The translations under genes were made by a program, and so were the position numbers. Shown here piece by piece: positions 8,060 through 16,696 of a DNA stretch of 64,000 nt. Origin of the DNA: a virus. The notes beneath the pieces are model-generated. The model worked only from the letters and a program-made list of their open reading frames with translations, did not search any database and had not been told where the DNA came from. The stretch is taken from IMG/VR virus record IMGVR_UViG_3300042731_004843, positions 44,146 to 108,145 of that record. One strand, given 5' to 3'. How positions within the stretch are numbered: the first letter of the stretch is position 1; every line of letters begins with the position of its first letter.

Positions 8060-9510
8060 TTGGTTTCCTCCTTACCGTAAGGTCTCAGTATCTTGTAATC
8101 TAGGGGCCCGCCCTGCTCCTTGGGCCACCTACGTATCAGCCGTTTCAGTGTCGAGCACATCTTGTGCATCTTGGGCACAAAGACGTGGTCGAGGATGATG
8201 ATCACAGGCGTCTTCTTGTTTTCTCGGAACCGTTGTGCCCGGCCCATGCCCTGCTGGAGGGTGTTGAGTCCGCCGTCTTCCACGGATGAGCTGCCGAAGG
8301 GAGTCAGGAAGTAGAGCAGGTCTAGCGTGTCTTCATCCAGAGCCTCCTTCACCAGCTGCAGAGTCCCGAAGCTGATCTGCTTTGTGCGAAGGGTGCGTAG
8401 CCTGGCCTCCGGCTTCTCATTCCCAGTACACAACCCGGAGTCAGCAAACATGTCGTTGAGCAGGCGCAGCTGCTCAACGCTGTGGCTCAGGACCAAGATC
8501 TTCCGCCCCTTCTCCAACGGGGCACGTAGCTTGCGGGCGATGAACTCGTTGCACTCAGGTAGCCTGCCGAGATATGTCCGCAGCTTCGGTATGTTGATCT
8601 TGCCCTGTTTGTCGTAGATGCCCGTCTCTGGATTCTTCGCCTCTTTGGATTTCACGTCCACTGTTGCGGGGCATTCCTGGAAGTAGATGCGAGGGATCAT
8701 GTCCGGCATGAGGTCGGAGTGGTACACGTCCCCGATGTGGTACTGATAGATAGGCTCGAGCCCGTCCTCACGATTCACTGTGGCGGTCAGACCGTGCCGT
8801 TCTCCATAGAACATGGGCGCTGTGCGGACAAATAGTGGGGCCGACAGGTGGTGTACCTCGTCATAGATGACCAGCCCGAAGTACCTGTCCATGCCGGCCG
8901 GGATGTTGTTAGCGTGCAGAGACAGGGAGTGTATCATCGCCACACAGATGCCCCGTCCATCCCAGTCCCAGGTGTCCGGGGAGCCCTGCAGTACACCAAT
9001 CCCCCCGGGCACGCGCCTCATGTGCTCGCGGATCCTGTCCTGCCACTGATCGATCAGAGTGGTATTGTTCACCACCACCAGCGCGGGCACTTTACGCTCA
9101 GCTACGAGCTTCAGTGCCATGATCGTTTTTCCCTTACCGCAAGCTAGGTTGAGCAGCCCACTCTTCGCCGCCTTCATAGGCACCCATGCATCACGCTGGG
9201 TGGTGAGGTCTGGGCGTTTGGCGTCTAGCTCTATCCTGTCCATAAAGGCGACGCGCGGGAACTCCGTAGGTTGTACGGATAGGATCGGGAATGACAGGGC
9301 GGCGTACTCTCCACGGGGAAAGAACTCCCTGGGGACAATGAGGTGGTCCTTTTCCTCATGCCATAGCTGCAGGTACGTGATCCCCTCATTGTCCATCACC
9401 GGGAACTCGAGCCCGCTCTTCACGGAGCGCACATTGATGTGCTTCTTGGGCAGCCAAAGCTGCCTCCCGAAATACCCCTTGTCGGGGTCCCGACGCACGA
9501 AACTCAGCAT
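8056..9510 (-). CDS. SF2 DNA helicase (XPB/UvsW-like)
   Basis: ATG at 9510 has GGAGG four bases upstream; the frame is open to 9603, but an ATG at 9603 would lie in the promoter -10 box, and the one at 9570 has only a weak SD. About 484 residues. Helicase motifs are clear: Walker A ACGKGKT near 125, DEVHH near 214, the GLTATVNR step (motif III-like), and in the C-terminal half VLSHSVEQ, FGTLQLVKEALD and QGMGRAQRFRENKK (motif VI). UvsW-like enzymes remodel forks and recombination intermediates. It is the first major gene downstream of the promoter at 9603-9630. Confidence 0.88.
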   Translation of the reverse strand: MLSFVRRDPDKGYFGRQLWLPKKHINVRSVKSGLEFPVMDNEGITYLQLWHEEKDHLIVPREFFPRGEYAALSFPILSVQPTEFPRVAFMDRIELDAKRPDLTTQRDAWVPMKAAKSGLLNLACGKGKTIMALKLVAERKVPALVVVNNTTLIDQWQDRIREHMRRVPGGIGVLQGSPDTWDWDGRGICVAMIHSLSLHANNIPAGMDRYFGLVIYDEVHHLSAPLFVRTAPMFYGERHGLTATVNREDGLEPIYQYHIGDVYHSDLMPDMIPRIYFQECPATVDVKSKEAKNPETGIYDKQGKINIPKLRTYLGRLPECNEFIARKLRAPLEKGRKILVLSHSVEQLRLLNDMFADSGLCTGNEKPEARLRTLRTKQISFGTLQLVKEALDEDTLDLLYFLTPFGSSSVEDGGLNTLQQGMGRAQRFRENKKTPVIIILDHVFVPKMHKMCSTLKRLIRRWPKEQGGPLDYKILRPYGKEETK

Positions 9511-9575
9511 GCATCCTCCAGAACGGCTAACTGCTTGTAATCCTTGTGGTGACGTTGCGGGGGCGGCCATGAACA

Positions 9576-9601
9576 GTACCTTACCAGATCTGGTAAGGTA
9601 C
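9576..9601. promoter_or_regulatory. 26-nt perfect palindrome over the leftward transcription start (candidate operator)
   Basis: The arm GTACCTTACCAGA is followed by its exact reverse complement, 26 nt in all with no mismatch. It begins two bases downstream of the -10 box of the leftward promoter, so it covers the expected start of transcription. A dimeric repressor bound here would block RNA polymerase. As RNA it would also form a hairpin at the 5' end of the message. Confidence 0.65.
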
Positions 9602-9602
9602 A

Positions 9603-9630
9603 TTTATACATACATCGTCCGCCCTGTCAA
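9603..9630 (-). promoter_or_regulatory. Sigma70-type promoter for the leftward replication operon
   Basis: On the minus strand, TTGACA (9625-9630) is separated by 16 bases from TATAAA (9603-9608). Both boxes are near consensus. Expected start of transcription is about 9596. This implies recognition by a host-type sigma70 polymerase, so early transcription can begin without the phage enzyme. Confidence 0.75.
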
Positions 9631-9998
9631 AACCTATAATTGCGGAAGAACTGCCAGGCTTCGTAGAAGAGTCCGCGGAGGGCACCGCTGGCGCAATCTT
9701 TGGCGAAGCGCTCTATGGCGCGTTCTCCTTCGCCAACGATACCGCTTTCGCAGTTAGATCTCAGTCCGTCATCAGCGTCCTCTCCGTACCGCCGAGAGCG
9801 TCTGCCGGCGGTATTGGTGCGGCCGATTACTGTGGGGCGGGGAGAGAATGGACGCCGACTGTCTACTACCTCCATGCGGCAACTATGTTGGTACCTGCAG
9901 CCTTGACATTCGTGGTCATCGAGGCTGAAAGTGTGGGGGTTGCCCCAGCAGCTGGGGCGGTTGTCGTCGTTAGAGCTGATGTGGTCGTCATACGACAC
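9627..9998 (-). CDS. Small four-cysteine zinc protein
   Basis: A 123-residue product. The N-terminal module C-x13-C-x2-C-x5-C (CWGNPHTFSLDDHECQGC and the Cys after it) is likely to bind zinc. The same module with the same spacing and several identical residues occurs in the 932-residue protein at 53713-56511. The middle is Arg-rich and the C-terminus aromatic. SD CAGGAG lies 12 bases before ATG. Its stop overlaps the -35 box of the next promoter. Function unknown; nucleic-acid binding is possible. Confidence 0.65.
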   Translation of the reverse strand: MSYDDHISSNDDNRPSCWGNPHTFSLDDHECQGCRYQHSCRMEVVDSRRPFSPRPTVIGRTNTAGRRSRRYGEDADDGLRSNCESGIVGEGERAIERFAKDCASGALRGLFYEAWQFFRNYRF

Positions 9999-10076
9999 GT
10001 TATCTCCTGGGGTTAGTTGGGGTCCAAGACGAAGATCTTATAACAGCGTGTAGGCGTTTTTTGTCCTGCCCACTTG

Positions 10077-10105
10077 TTGACCCCACCGGAGCCGAGACGT
10101 AGTAT
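10077..10105 (+). promoter_or_regulatory. Promoter for the first rightward virion block
   Basis: TTGACC (10077-10082), a 17-base spacer, then TAGTAT (10100-10105). The -10 box is only 4/6 to consensus, but spacing and position, 26 bases before the first rightward gene, fit. Confidence 0.5.
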
Positions 10106-10131
10106 CATCGGGAGATCACGGAGAGACTGAC

Positions 10132-11496
10132 ATGCATACTGGATCTATCGTCGACTTCTACGATGACCCTCAGGGACTAGTTCTGAAGAATCGTCTGCCG
10201 CAAGAAGGCGTACCGGACTTCATCAAGCAGGCAGAGTTTCTAGATGAGCATACCCGCGGCACCTTACCGGACGATGTATTTGCCCTGGTCATGGTCGACC
10301 GTGGCGAGAAGCTGCGCAAGTTCGCCTGTGTAGACAAGGGTAATGTGGCCCTCAACGTGATCTACTTCATGGAGAACCGGGACCGCCTACCAGAAGAGGC
10401 CCAGAAGACTGCTGCGGCTAACCTGGCTAGGGCCTGTTCTTGGTTCGACCTGGCAGTACCTATGGGACTGGACAAGGAGGCGGGATTTTCTAGCCTGTTG
10501 AAGGCCCCTAGCAAGCTGGTGGGCGGGGGTATGGCTGCCGCAGATATAGGCGGCAGGGTCTCTGCAGGCAAAGAACGCCACCGACAGATGACGCGCACGG
10601 CCGACATGATCGGCTCCAACGTCATGCCCACCTCCGGTAGCAAGGAAAAGGCAGCAGCTCCTTCTACCCGTTCGGCTCTACGGGAACTGGACAAACAGAG
10701 AGCCGCAGATCCGGATCTACAGCGTAAGCTGAAGCGTACTAGAGCAGACATGAGGGCCAACCCGAGTAAGTACACCCTAAAGTCGGCCGCACTCCAGCCA
10801 TATGTGGACGTCACGGGGCAGAGGCCGCCGGAGAGGATCAAGCAGGCTAGCGCGGAACGGCACTGCTTGATTAAAGAAGGTCAGGCACACTTTCCGATCG
10901 ACAGCTATGGCCAGATCAAGCAAGCGTCGGTTTGGTTTGACGAGTACGGGCACACACTGCACCCAGCAGAGCGCCGGGAGTACTGCACCAAGCTAGCATC
11001 CAGGGCGGACGAAGTCGGCATCGAGGTCAGTGATCTCATTCGAAAATACGGGTCACCGGGCTATGCCACGGATGGAGAAGTGAACGTCGCGGTCTGTACC
11101 AGGATGCAGCATTGGGCAGACGATGCGCCTGAGCGTGACATGCTGAAGGGGTTGATGGAGAAAGCTGCTTCAGTCTCCCCGGATGTTTTCTGTGAAGCTC
11201 TCCGGCAGTTCGATGAAGCCACGGGCATGGACCATCTGTGGGACGATGAGATCTACGACCCCTGGTTTTCCACGTACGGCTTCAAGAAAGAGGCCGCGTG
11301 GTCCTGGCAGAGCGGAAACGACAGAGTAACGGAAGCGCAACTAAAGCTGTCGGCTAAGAAAGACTTCTTGGCTATCCGTGAAGCGTTCGGGTTGGAGGTG
11401 GCGGAGGAGTACAGGAAGAACCCCCAGCAGGTATTTGACTCCATGCCATTGGATTCTAAGCGCATTCTTACGCGCATGGCCAACGACCCCCTGTAG
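10132..11496 (+). CDS. Hypothetical virion-type protein rich in K-x-A motifs
   Basis: A 454-residue product with an SD (GGAGA) eight bases from ATG. No known domain. It carries many copies of the K-x-A-[ASG] motif seen in other structural proteins of this phage (QKTAAANL, DKEAGFSS, EKAASVSP, KKEAAWSW and others). A Gly/Ala segment (KLVGGGMAAADIGG) follows the DKEAGF copy. First gene of the rightward block that leads to portal and RNA polymerase; a structural or injected protein is the best guess. Confidence 0.7.
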   Translation: MHTGSIVDFYDDPQGLVLKNRLPQEGVPDFIKQAEFLDEHTRGTLPDDVFALVMVDRGEKLRKFACVDKGNVALNVIYFMENRDRLPEEAQKTAAANLARACSWFDLAVPMGLDKEAGFSSLLKAPSKLVGGGMAAADIGGRVSAGKERHRQMTRTADMIGSNVMPTSGSKEKAAAPSTRSALRELDKQRAADPDLQRKLKRTRADMRANPSKYTLKSAALQPYVDVTGQRPPERIKQASAERHCLIKEGQAHFPIDSYGQIKQASVWFDEYGHTLHPAERREYCTKLASRADEVGIEVSDLIRKYGSPGYATDGEVNVAVCTRMQHWADDAPERDMLKGLMEKAASVSPDVFCEALRQFDEATGMDHLWDDEIYDPWFSTYGFKKEAAWSWQSGNDRVTEAQLKLSAKKDFLAIREAFGLEVAEEYRKNPQQVFDSMPLDSKRILTRMANDPL

Positions 11497-11499
11497 GAT

Positions 11500-12390
11500 A
11501 TGGCTACCCACGAAGAGCAGCTGCTGGGCCTCCTGGAGAAGATAGGCCAGCCGGAAGAGACCACTGCCGAGGTCCCGTCTGTACTGGACGGGACCTCCAA
11601 TGACGATCACGTCGAGACGTACGGCTCTTCCGAGGACCCCAACACGGAGGCTGAGCACGAAGAGCTGGCGGCAGCCAATACTGACCGGCAAGGGATGCCG
11701 GAAGGTGCGCTGTCCCCAGTCACGAAGCGGAACATGTGGGTGCATCACGACACCCACCCGGTAACATATGATGTGGCCCTCCTGGGCACGTACGGCACAG
11801 ACTGGTTTGAGTGGGAGCCCGGTACCCTCTGGCGTGAGATCAGAGAGGACTTCCGGGTACCCTCTATCAATGACCACGCCAAGGCCAAGATACAGGCGGC
11901 GAAGACGCTGCACATCAATGAATGGTACTGGACGAAGTGGGAAGTGTTCTGCTGGATCACGCAGGCCTTGAACAACAATATCCCGGACTTCCATGTACTC
12001 CAGAAGCCTTCCATAGCGCAGCTGATGCAGTCTGTAGACGCCGCTACGATGGTACGCAATGACGTGGAGTTCACCCCAGAGCTCCAGATGTTCGTGGCGG
12101 CTGCGATGGTAGAGTCCGGTGTATTCTATGCCCCGAAGCCCATAGACTTTTGCCAGGACGAGATCGAGACGCTGCTTGACGAGCTTCAGATAGATAAGAG
12201 CTTGATCGGGCAAGTACAGAGCAGGTGGCGAGAGGTGAAGCAGATCTCTCCAGAGGCGTGGGCGCGTTCTCCAGAACCCGTACTGCGGGAAGACGTGGTA
12301 GACATCCAGGTAGCCAAATTGAAAGTAGCGTGCGATTATCTGGATCTACGTCGTCGCCAACTGCAGGAGCAACTGAGGCTGCTCAAATGA
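11500..12390 (+). CDS. Hypothetical protein upstream of portal
   Basis: A 296-residue product starting three bases after the previous stop. The first 60 residues are acidic and probably disordered (SSEDPNTEAEHEELAAANTD). The middle is aromatic and folded-looking (YWTKWEVFCWITQALNNN), and the last 60 residues are helical. It ends in an ATGA overlap with the next gene. The position just upstream of portal would suit a neck or packaging-associated protein, but no homology is evident. Confidence 0.7.
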   Translation: MATHEEQLLGLLEKIGQPEETTAEVPSVLDGTSNDDHVETYGSSEDPNTEAEHEELAAANTDRQGMPEGALSPVTKRNMWVHHDTHPVTYDVALLGTYGTDWFEWEPGTLWREIREDFRVPSINDHAKAKIQAAKTLHINEWYWTKWEVFCWITQALNNNIPDFHVLQKPSIAQLMQSVDAATMVRNDVEFTPELQMFVAAAMVESGVFYAPKPIDFCQDEIETLLDELQIDKSLIGQVQSRWREVKQISPEAWARSPEPVLREDVVDIQVAKLKVACDYLDLRRRQLQEQLRLLK

Positions 12391-13361
12391 AGCACATCAC
12401 GGCTCCCCACATGCATGGTTTCGTAAATGGGTTGACGAAGGAAGCCATCAACATGCGCAGCTTTATGGATCTCTACCGCAGAGCCGCCGGAAAGACTATT
12501 CCGGGGCACATTGGGAGGGCCACCAGCGCTATCAAGGACACGGCCAAGAAGCATCTGTCTGGTAGATACGGACGGCAGGTTGCCCTGGGCGCAGGCCTCG
12601 GTGCTGCAGGCGGTGCCGCTACTGGTGACGACGAGAACTGGAAAACTAGGGCGCTACAGGGCGCGCTGATCGGTGGTACTGCTGCTGGCGGCCGTATTTT
12701 GGGCACAAAGGTTGGTAGGCAGGCTGCATCGGAAGCCACCAAGAGGTTCGGTGAGCGCCAGCTATACACCTTGACCGGCAAGGGATTCAAAGGCCGGGAG
12801 GTTGGCCTTGAGGACGCCAAAAGATTGGGGATCCTCAAGGTTCCGGAGTGGGAGAAGCTAAAGGATACTCCGGGCGCTGTTAGCCGGGCCGTCTCCAAGG
12901 TCACCGGGAAGCCGGCAAAGACGCAGCTGGGCCGGGAAGCTGGGCGCTATGCTGCCGATGTAGAGGCTTTCCAGAAGGGCTTTCAGAACATCCCTGGTGT
13001 GGTGCACGGCGCTCTGACCCGACCTGGGGAACTCCTACGTAGTGGTTGGCAGAGGGCAGGTACAGCTGGGAAAGTCTTCGCTGGAGCCGGCGCTCTCGAG
13101 GCAGCACGCGCAGCGACCAAGAAACCGGAGGCCGGGGATCCGGGTAGGGCTCAAGCTGCTCTTGGCAGCTTGGGGCGCACGGCCGGTTACTTGGTGGCCC
13201 CCGGGGCTATGCTGGGGCAGGTAGCGGTGGGTGGCCTGGCTGGTAAGGGCGGAGAGGCCGTGGGGAAGATAGGTGATGTGGCGTCTAAGGCCAGGAAGGC
13301 CGCGATCCAAGTCCCGTACCAGCAGTATGCTGACCTAGCCCCGTACTACGGTGGGAGGTAG
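12387..13361 (+). CDS. Glycine-zipper virion-type protein
   Basis: ATG at 12387 overlaps the upstream stop (ATGA) and has GAGG nine bases before it; the longer frame from 12225 is a shadow. The 324-residue product has Gly/Ala repeats (VALGAGLGAAGGAATG, LQGALIGGTAAGGRILG, VAPGAMLGQVAVGGLAG) separated by basic linkers. Such glycine-zipper segments insert in or pack against membranes. One of several proteins of this type in the virion blocks. Role in ejection or channel formation is inference. Confidence 0.7.
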   Translation: MKHITAPHMHGFVNGLTKEAINMRSFMDLYRRAAGKTIPGHIGRATSAIKDTAKKHLSGRYGRQVALGAGLGAAGGAATGDDENWKTRALQGALIGGTAAGGRILGTKVGRQAASEATKRFGERQLYTLTGKGFKGREVGLEDAKRLGILKVPEWEKLKDTPGAVSRAVSKVTGKPAKTQLGREAGRYAADVEAFQKGFQNIPGVVHGALTRPGELLRSGWQRAGTAGKVFAGAGALEAARAATKKPEAGDPGRAQAALGSLGRTAGYLVAPGAMLGQVAVGGLAGKGGEAVGKIGDVASKARKAAIQVPYQQYADLAPYYGGR

Positions 13362-13363
13362 TC

Positions 13364-15385
13364 TTGTCCGGCGCTAGTACGCAATCTGCGTCCAGGTTCT
13401 CCAGTCGTGGTCGTTCTGGTGGAGCGCAGGACTACGGACTCCAGTACCCCAGCCCCTTCTTCGACATCGGGCAGACCTATCTCCCGGCCACCGTCAAGCA
13501 GATGTTCAGGTGGTGTAGGTACTATTACTTGGTCAACCCGCTGATCAACGCGGTGGTGTCCAAGATGGCGGAGTACCCCATCACCGACGTGCTGTTTGAC
13601 ACAGAGCGGACAGAGCTGAAGGACAGGTGGACAGGCTTCCTGCTGGACCATCTGCGGTACCGGGCGTTCCAGGTAGAGGTGGGGCTGGACTACTACACCT
13701 ACGGTAACGCGCTTGTCTCGATCTTCTATCCGTTCTTGAAGTTGTTGGAGTGCCGCTCATGCGGCAACAAGCAGTGGGCTAAGGACGCAGAGTACAGGTT
13801 CCAGAACTATCAGTTCTACATGGTGTGCCCCAAGTGTGGGAACCATGGTCCGGCTCGAGCTTACGACCGGTACATCAAGGCGTCTAAGGGCATCAGGCTG
13901 CTTAGATGGAACCCGGAAGACGTAGACATACGCTACAACGACATCACGGGGGAGTACGAGTACTACTACTCTATCCCGACCCAGCTCCGCAACGACATCA
14001 TCATCGGCAAGAAGTCCACGGTAGAGACCGTTCCCCAGCTCTTCATAGACGCTCTGCGCCTGAAGAAGTCTGTGGTCTTCTCCCGCGACAACATCTACCA
14101 CTTCAAGCGTCCAACTTTGGCGGGCAAGGACAGGGGGTGGGGTACCCCCATGATCCTCCCGGTTCTGAAGGACACGTACTACCTTCAGATCATGCGGAAG
14201 GCCCAGGAAGCCATCGCCCTCGAGCACATAGTGCCTCTGAGGGTGATCTTCCCACAAGCCGGTTCAGCTACATCTGATCCTTTCACGTCCGTGAATCTGC
14301 AGGACTGGAGAGATCAGGTAGCCGGTGAGATCAGACGCTGGAGAGCGGACAACAACTACATCCCAATTATGCCCCTGCCTCTAGGTCACCAGACCATCGG
14401 CGGCGACGGGCGTGCGCTCCTGCTGTCGCAAGAGATACGGGTCTGGTCCGAGCAGATCGTGGCCGGTATGGGCATCCCTGTCGAGCTAGTGTTCGGAGGG
14501 TTGAGCTACTCTGGTAGCAACGTCTCCCTGCGCATGCTCGAGAACACCTTCCTGGGCTATCTCCAGGATCACCATTCGATGCTTAAGTGGATCATCAAGA
14601 GCACATCTGCGTATCTTGGTTGGTCCCCCGTCCGGTCCAGGTTCAAGCCGTTCAAGATGGCCGACGACCTGCAAAGAAAGGCGTATCTCTTCCAGCTCAA
14701 TCAGGCCGGCAAGCTGTCGGACGAGTCCCTTTTGGCGGACGCTGACTACGATTCCGCCAAGGAGGACTTGATCATGGAGCGCGAGAGCACCCGTAGGGCG
14801 AGTGCTCATAAGAAGCGTGTCCTACAGGACGCGGACATGCAGGGCGAGGCACAGATGGTCCAGATGAAGTGGCAGTCCAAGATGCAGGCGCAGCAGATGA
14901 AGACGGAAGCTGCTATGCAGAATGAGATAGCCAAGGACCAGGCAGCCTTCCAGGGTGAGCAGCAGAAAGACCTGATGGGCGCGCAGATGGCCATGCAGCA
15001 GGGAGGGCAGCCAGCGGAAACGGCACCAGAGATGCGGCCATCGCCAAGACGCCCAGAACTGATAGAGCCGCCGGAGCAGATCAAGTCGCCACTAACTGCT
15101 AGGTCTATGCAACCGATTCCTGCTGGGGCGACAGGAGAGTCCTTGCAGGGCAAGTCCAACATAGACCTCCTGCTTTTGGGTCGTAGGCTGGCGGACCAGC
15201 TGAACACACTGCAGCCAGTACAGAAGCAGCAAGCACTGTCCGAGCTCAGAGTCATGCAACCAGAGCTGCATGATGTCGTTTTGGGGCTAATGGTATCAGG
15301 GGGAGCTAGAGCCTCTGCCGCAGCGGCCCGACCTCTGCCTGAACAGAAGCCGGCCCGCCGCGGACCAGAAGCGCAACTAGTCTAG
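13364..15385 (+). CDS. Portal protein
   Basis: TTG at 13364 follows the upstream stop by two bases, with GGGAGG five bases upstream. The 673-residue product fits a myovirus portal: an N-terminal clamp region, QEAIALEHIVPLRVIFPQ in the core, the typical GGDGRALLLSQEIRVWSEQIV helix, and NVSLRMLENTFLGYLQ. It carries an inserted zinc ribbon (CRSCGNK near 128, CPKCGNHG near 154). The C-terminal 170 residues are Gln-rich coiled coil (MQGEAQMVQMKWQSKMQAQQ) and Pro-rich tail. A 27-nt DNA segment at 14870-14896 is identical to one in the gene at 53713-56511. Confidence 0.85.
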   Translation: MSGASTQSASRFSSRGRSGGAQDYGLQYPSPFFDIGQTYLPATVKQMFRWCRYYYLVNPLINAVVSKMAEYPITDVLFDTERTELKDRWTGFLLDHLRYRAFQVEVGLDYYTYGNALVSIFYPFLKLLECRSCGNKQWAKDAEYRFQNYQFYMVCPKCGNHGPARAYDRYIKASKGIRLLRWNPEDVDIRYNDITGEYEYYYSIPTQLRNDIIIGKKSTVETVPQLFIDALRLKKSVVFSRDNIYHFKRPTLAGKDRGWGTPMILPVLKDTYYLQIMRKAQEAIALEHIVPLRVIFPQAGSATSDPFTSVNLQDWRDQVAGEIRRWRADNNYIPIMPLPLGHQTIGGDGRALLLSQEIRVWSEQIVAGMGIPVELVFGGLSYSGSNVSLRMLENTFLGYLQDHHSMLKWIIKSTSAYLGWSPVRSRFKPFKMADDLQRKAYLFQLNQAGKLSDESLLADADYDSAKEDLIMERESTRRASAHKKRVLQDADMQGEAQMVQMKWQSKMQAQQMKTEAAMQNEIAKDQAAFQGEQQKDLMGAQMAMQQGGQPAETAPEMRPSPRRPELIEPPEQIKSPLTARSMQPIPAGATGESLQGKSNIDLLLLGRRLADQLNTLQPVQKQQALSELRVMQPELHDVVLGLMVSGGARASAAAARPLPEQKPARRGPEAQLV

Positions 15386-15816
15386 CGCGCCAACCGTAGA
15401 CGCATTTGGTTGCGGTGTTGTGCCTCTCCTTCCTCCCGCTCTCTTGCCAGAGCTTTGATTTGTGCGTCTTTGAAACGTCGGTACTGGGTGTTGTGCTGGA
15501 TGTGCTTCCAGTATTCTGCCTCGGGAGTCCCCGCCTCATGCCCGCCCGCCAAAAGACGTAGCCTCAGCTCTTCTACCGCCCTTCGCGGGTACCAGACCTC
15601 ATGGTCACCCGTTTTTGCTCGGGCTCTGCTTCTGGGACCATCGGGGTTGATGTCCAGACGCTCGTGGACTGAACCACGCTGAGTTGACTTGAGGAACAGG
15701 TACTCATTGATCACGTCGTTGGGTTCATGGTAGCAGAGCCGGTCTAGGTCTTCCCGGCTAGAGATGCCCAGCTCCCGCATCCTCCGCGTCGGGTACCAAC
15801 CTGACCCGCTTCTCAT
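15382..15816 (-). CDS. Hypothetical basic protein in minus-strand islet
   Basis: A 144-residue product with SD AGGAGG five bases from ATG. Its stop shares the CTAG tetranucleotide with the portal stop on the other strand. It is highly basic and carries two similar segments, GWYPTRRMRELGI near the start and VWYPRRAVEELRLR in the middle, which look like a duplicated WYP-R-x-x-x-E-L helix unit, possibly DNA binding. Last gene of a four-gene minus-strand islet between portal and RNA polymerase. Confidence 0.7.
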   Translation of the reverse strand: MRSGSGWYPTRRMRELGISSREDLDRLCYHEPNDVINEYLFLKSTQRGSVHERLDINPDGPRSRARAKTGDHEVWYPRRAVEELRLRLLAGGHEAGTPEAEYWKHIQHNTQYRRFKDAQIKALAREREEGEAQHRNQMRLRLAR

Positions 15817-15825
15817 ACCATCCTC

Positions 15826-16305
15826 CTATCTGGCGATACCTAGCATTTCCCTGCCCGCGTCGTAGTTGCCGTCACCGAAATGGAACGACACGCAGTCGGC
15901 GCAGAGCAGACCCAGGTTCGCCTGATCGTCATATGGATCGAAGATCCACGTCTCGAAGTCCACCTTCCCTATTTGGAACTGGAAGGCGTAGGGGTGGACA
16001 TGGAAGTCTTCCGGACATAGTCCGCACTCCCACCGACCCCCATTGGGTTTCCACACATCACGTCTGTTCCCCACCTGCGTTAGAAAACAATGCAGGTGGA
16101 AGAACTCTATGACAGCTTCTTCACGAGTGATGTGGTTGTCGTTTTTCCAGTCTGGTAGGAAGTAGCTGTGCCCCGGGTCCTTCTTCATCGGGTACAGCCG
16201 GCCGGAGATAGCCGCTACCAGCTCATAGTCGCATCCAAATTCCTCCAGGCAGAACCCGCACTTCTGTGCGGGGTTCACCTGGAATTGCGAAGGGATAACG
16301 TCCAT
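15826..16305 (-). CDS. Cysteine/histidine zinc-binding protein, unknown role
   Basis: A 159-residue product with three CxxC pairs (CGFC, CGLC, CADC) plus HLHCF, an arrangement that resembles HNH-like or treble-clef zinc folds. It lacks a clear catalytic HNH triad in the usual order. The start overlaps the region of the upstream tiny gene by a few bases' distance only. Function unknown; a nuclease-derived zinc protein is one possibility. Confidence 0.65.
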   Translation of the reverse strand: MDVIPSQFQVNPAQKCGFCLEEFGCDYELVAAISGRLYPMKKDPGHSYFLPDWKNDNHITREEAVIEFFHLHCFLTQVGNRRDVWKPNGGRWECGLCPEDFHVHPYAFQFQIGKVDFETWIFDPYDDQANLGLLCADCVSFHFGDGNYDAGREMLGIAR

Positions 16306-16306
16306 G

Positions 16307-16423
16307 TTATGTGGCCTGCTTACGATCCTCGTCCCCTAGCGCACGACTTAGGGCACGCGCAATATCAGCCAGCTCGGAGAGTAGCGCGGCTCCGAAACTC
16401 AGGACGAAAACCGCCCACAGCAT
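16307..16423 (-). CDS. Tiny single-pass membrane protein
   Basis: A 38-residue frame. MLWAVFVLSFGAALLSELAD is a hydrophobic N-terminal helix, followed by an amphipathic basic/acidic tail ending EDRKQAT. It starts within a TAATG overlap with the upstream gene and stops one base before the downstream ATG. The chained overlaps are the evidence for translation. A membrane-targeted phage effector is possible. Confidence 0.55.
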   Translation of the reverse strand: MLWAVFVLSFGAALLSELADIARALSRALGDEDRKQAT

Positions 16424-16557
16424 TAGTCCTCATCGGAAGTGTTGTCGTCCTCCGCTTCATCTATACCGCCGGCGATCTCTTCATCGATCGTCCTCTCGAA
16501 CTCTTCCAGGCTACTGCCGCTGTCTTCATGGGCGTCGTCGGTATTGTTAGGTCCCAT
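16423..16557 (-). CDS. Tiny acidic protein
   Basis: A 44-residue frame with a strong SD (AGGAGGAAGTCT before ATG). The product is almost entirely acidic (FERTIDEEIAGGIDEAEDDN is the core), which would suit a DNA mimic or a partner of basic proteins such as a polymerase clamp. It is the first gene of the minus-strand islet, directly divergent from the RNA polymerase gene. Function unknown. Confidence 0.6.
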   Translation of the reverse strand: MGPNNTDDAHEDSGSSLEEFERTIDEEIAGGIDEAEDDNTSDED

Positions 16558-16696
16558 AGACTTCCTCCTGTTTGGGGCTGGAACAGCCTCTGCTTTTACT
16601 CTTCACCCTCCTTATACCCATCTGCCGCAGTATATTTCGTTGCCAGTTCTCCAGTTGATCTGGTAGGTTGTACGAACACATATACGGAGCGGCCTC

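Noticed and set aside
11341-12213. 290-codon minus-strand frame
   Set aside because: Antisense to the gene at 11500-12390; Leu/Arg/Val-rich mirror composition without known motifs.
12225-12386. Upstream extension of the glycine-zipper gene
   Set aside because: Overlaps the preceding gene in a second frame; the ATGA-linked start at 12387 has an SD.
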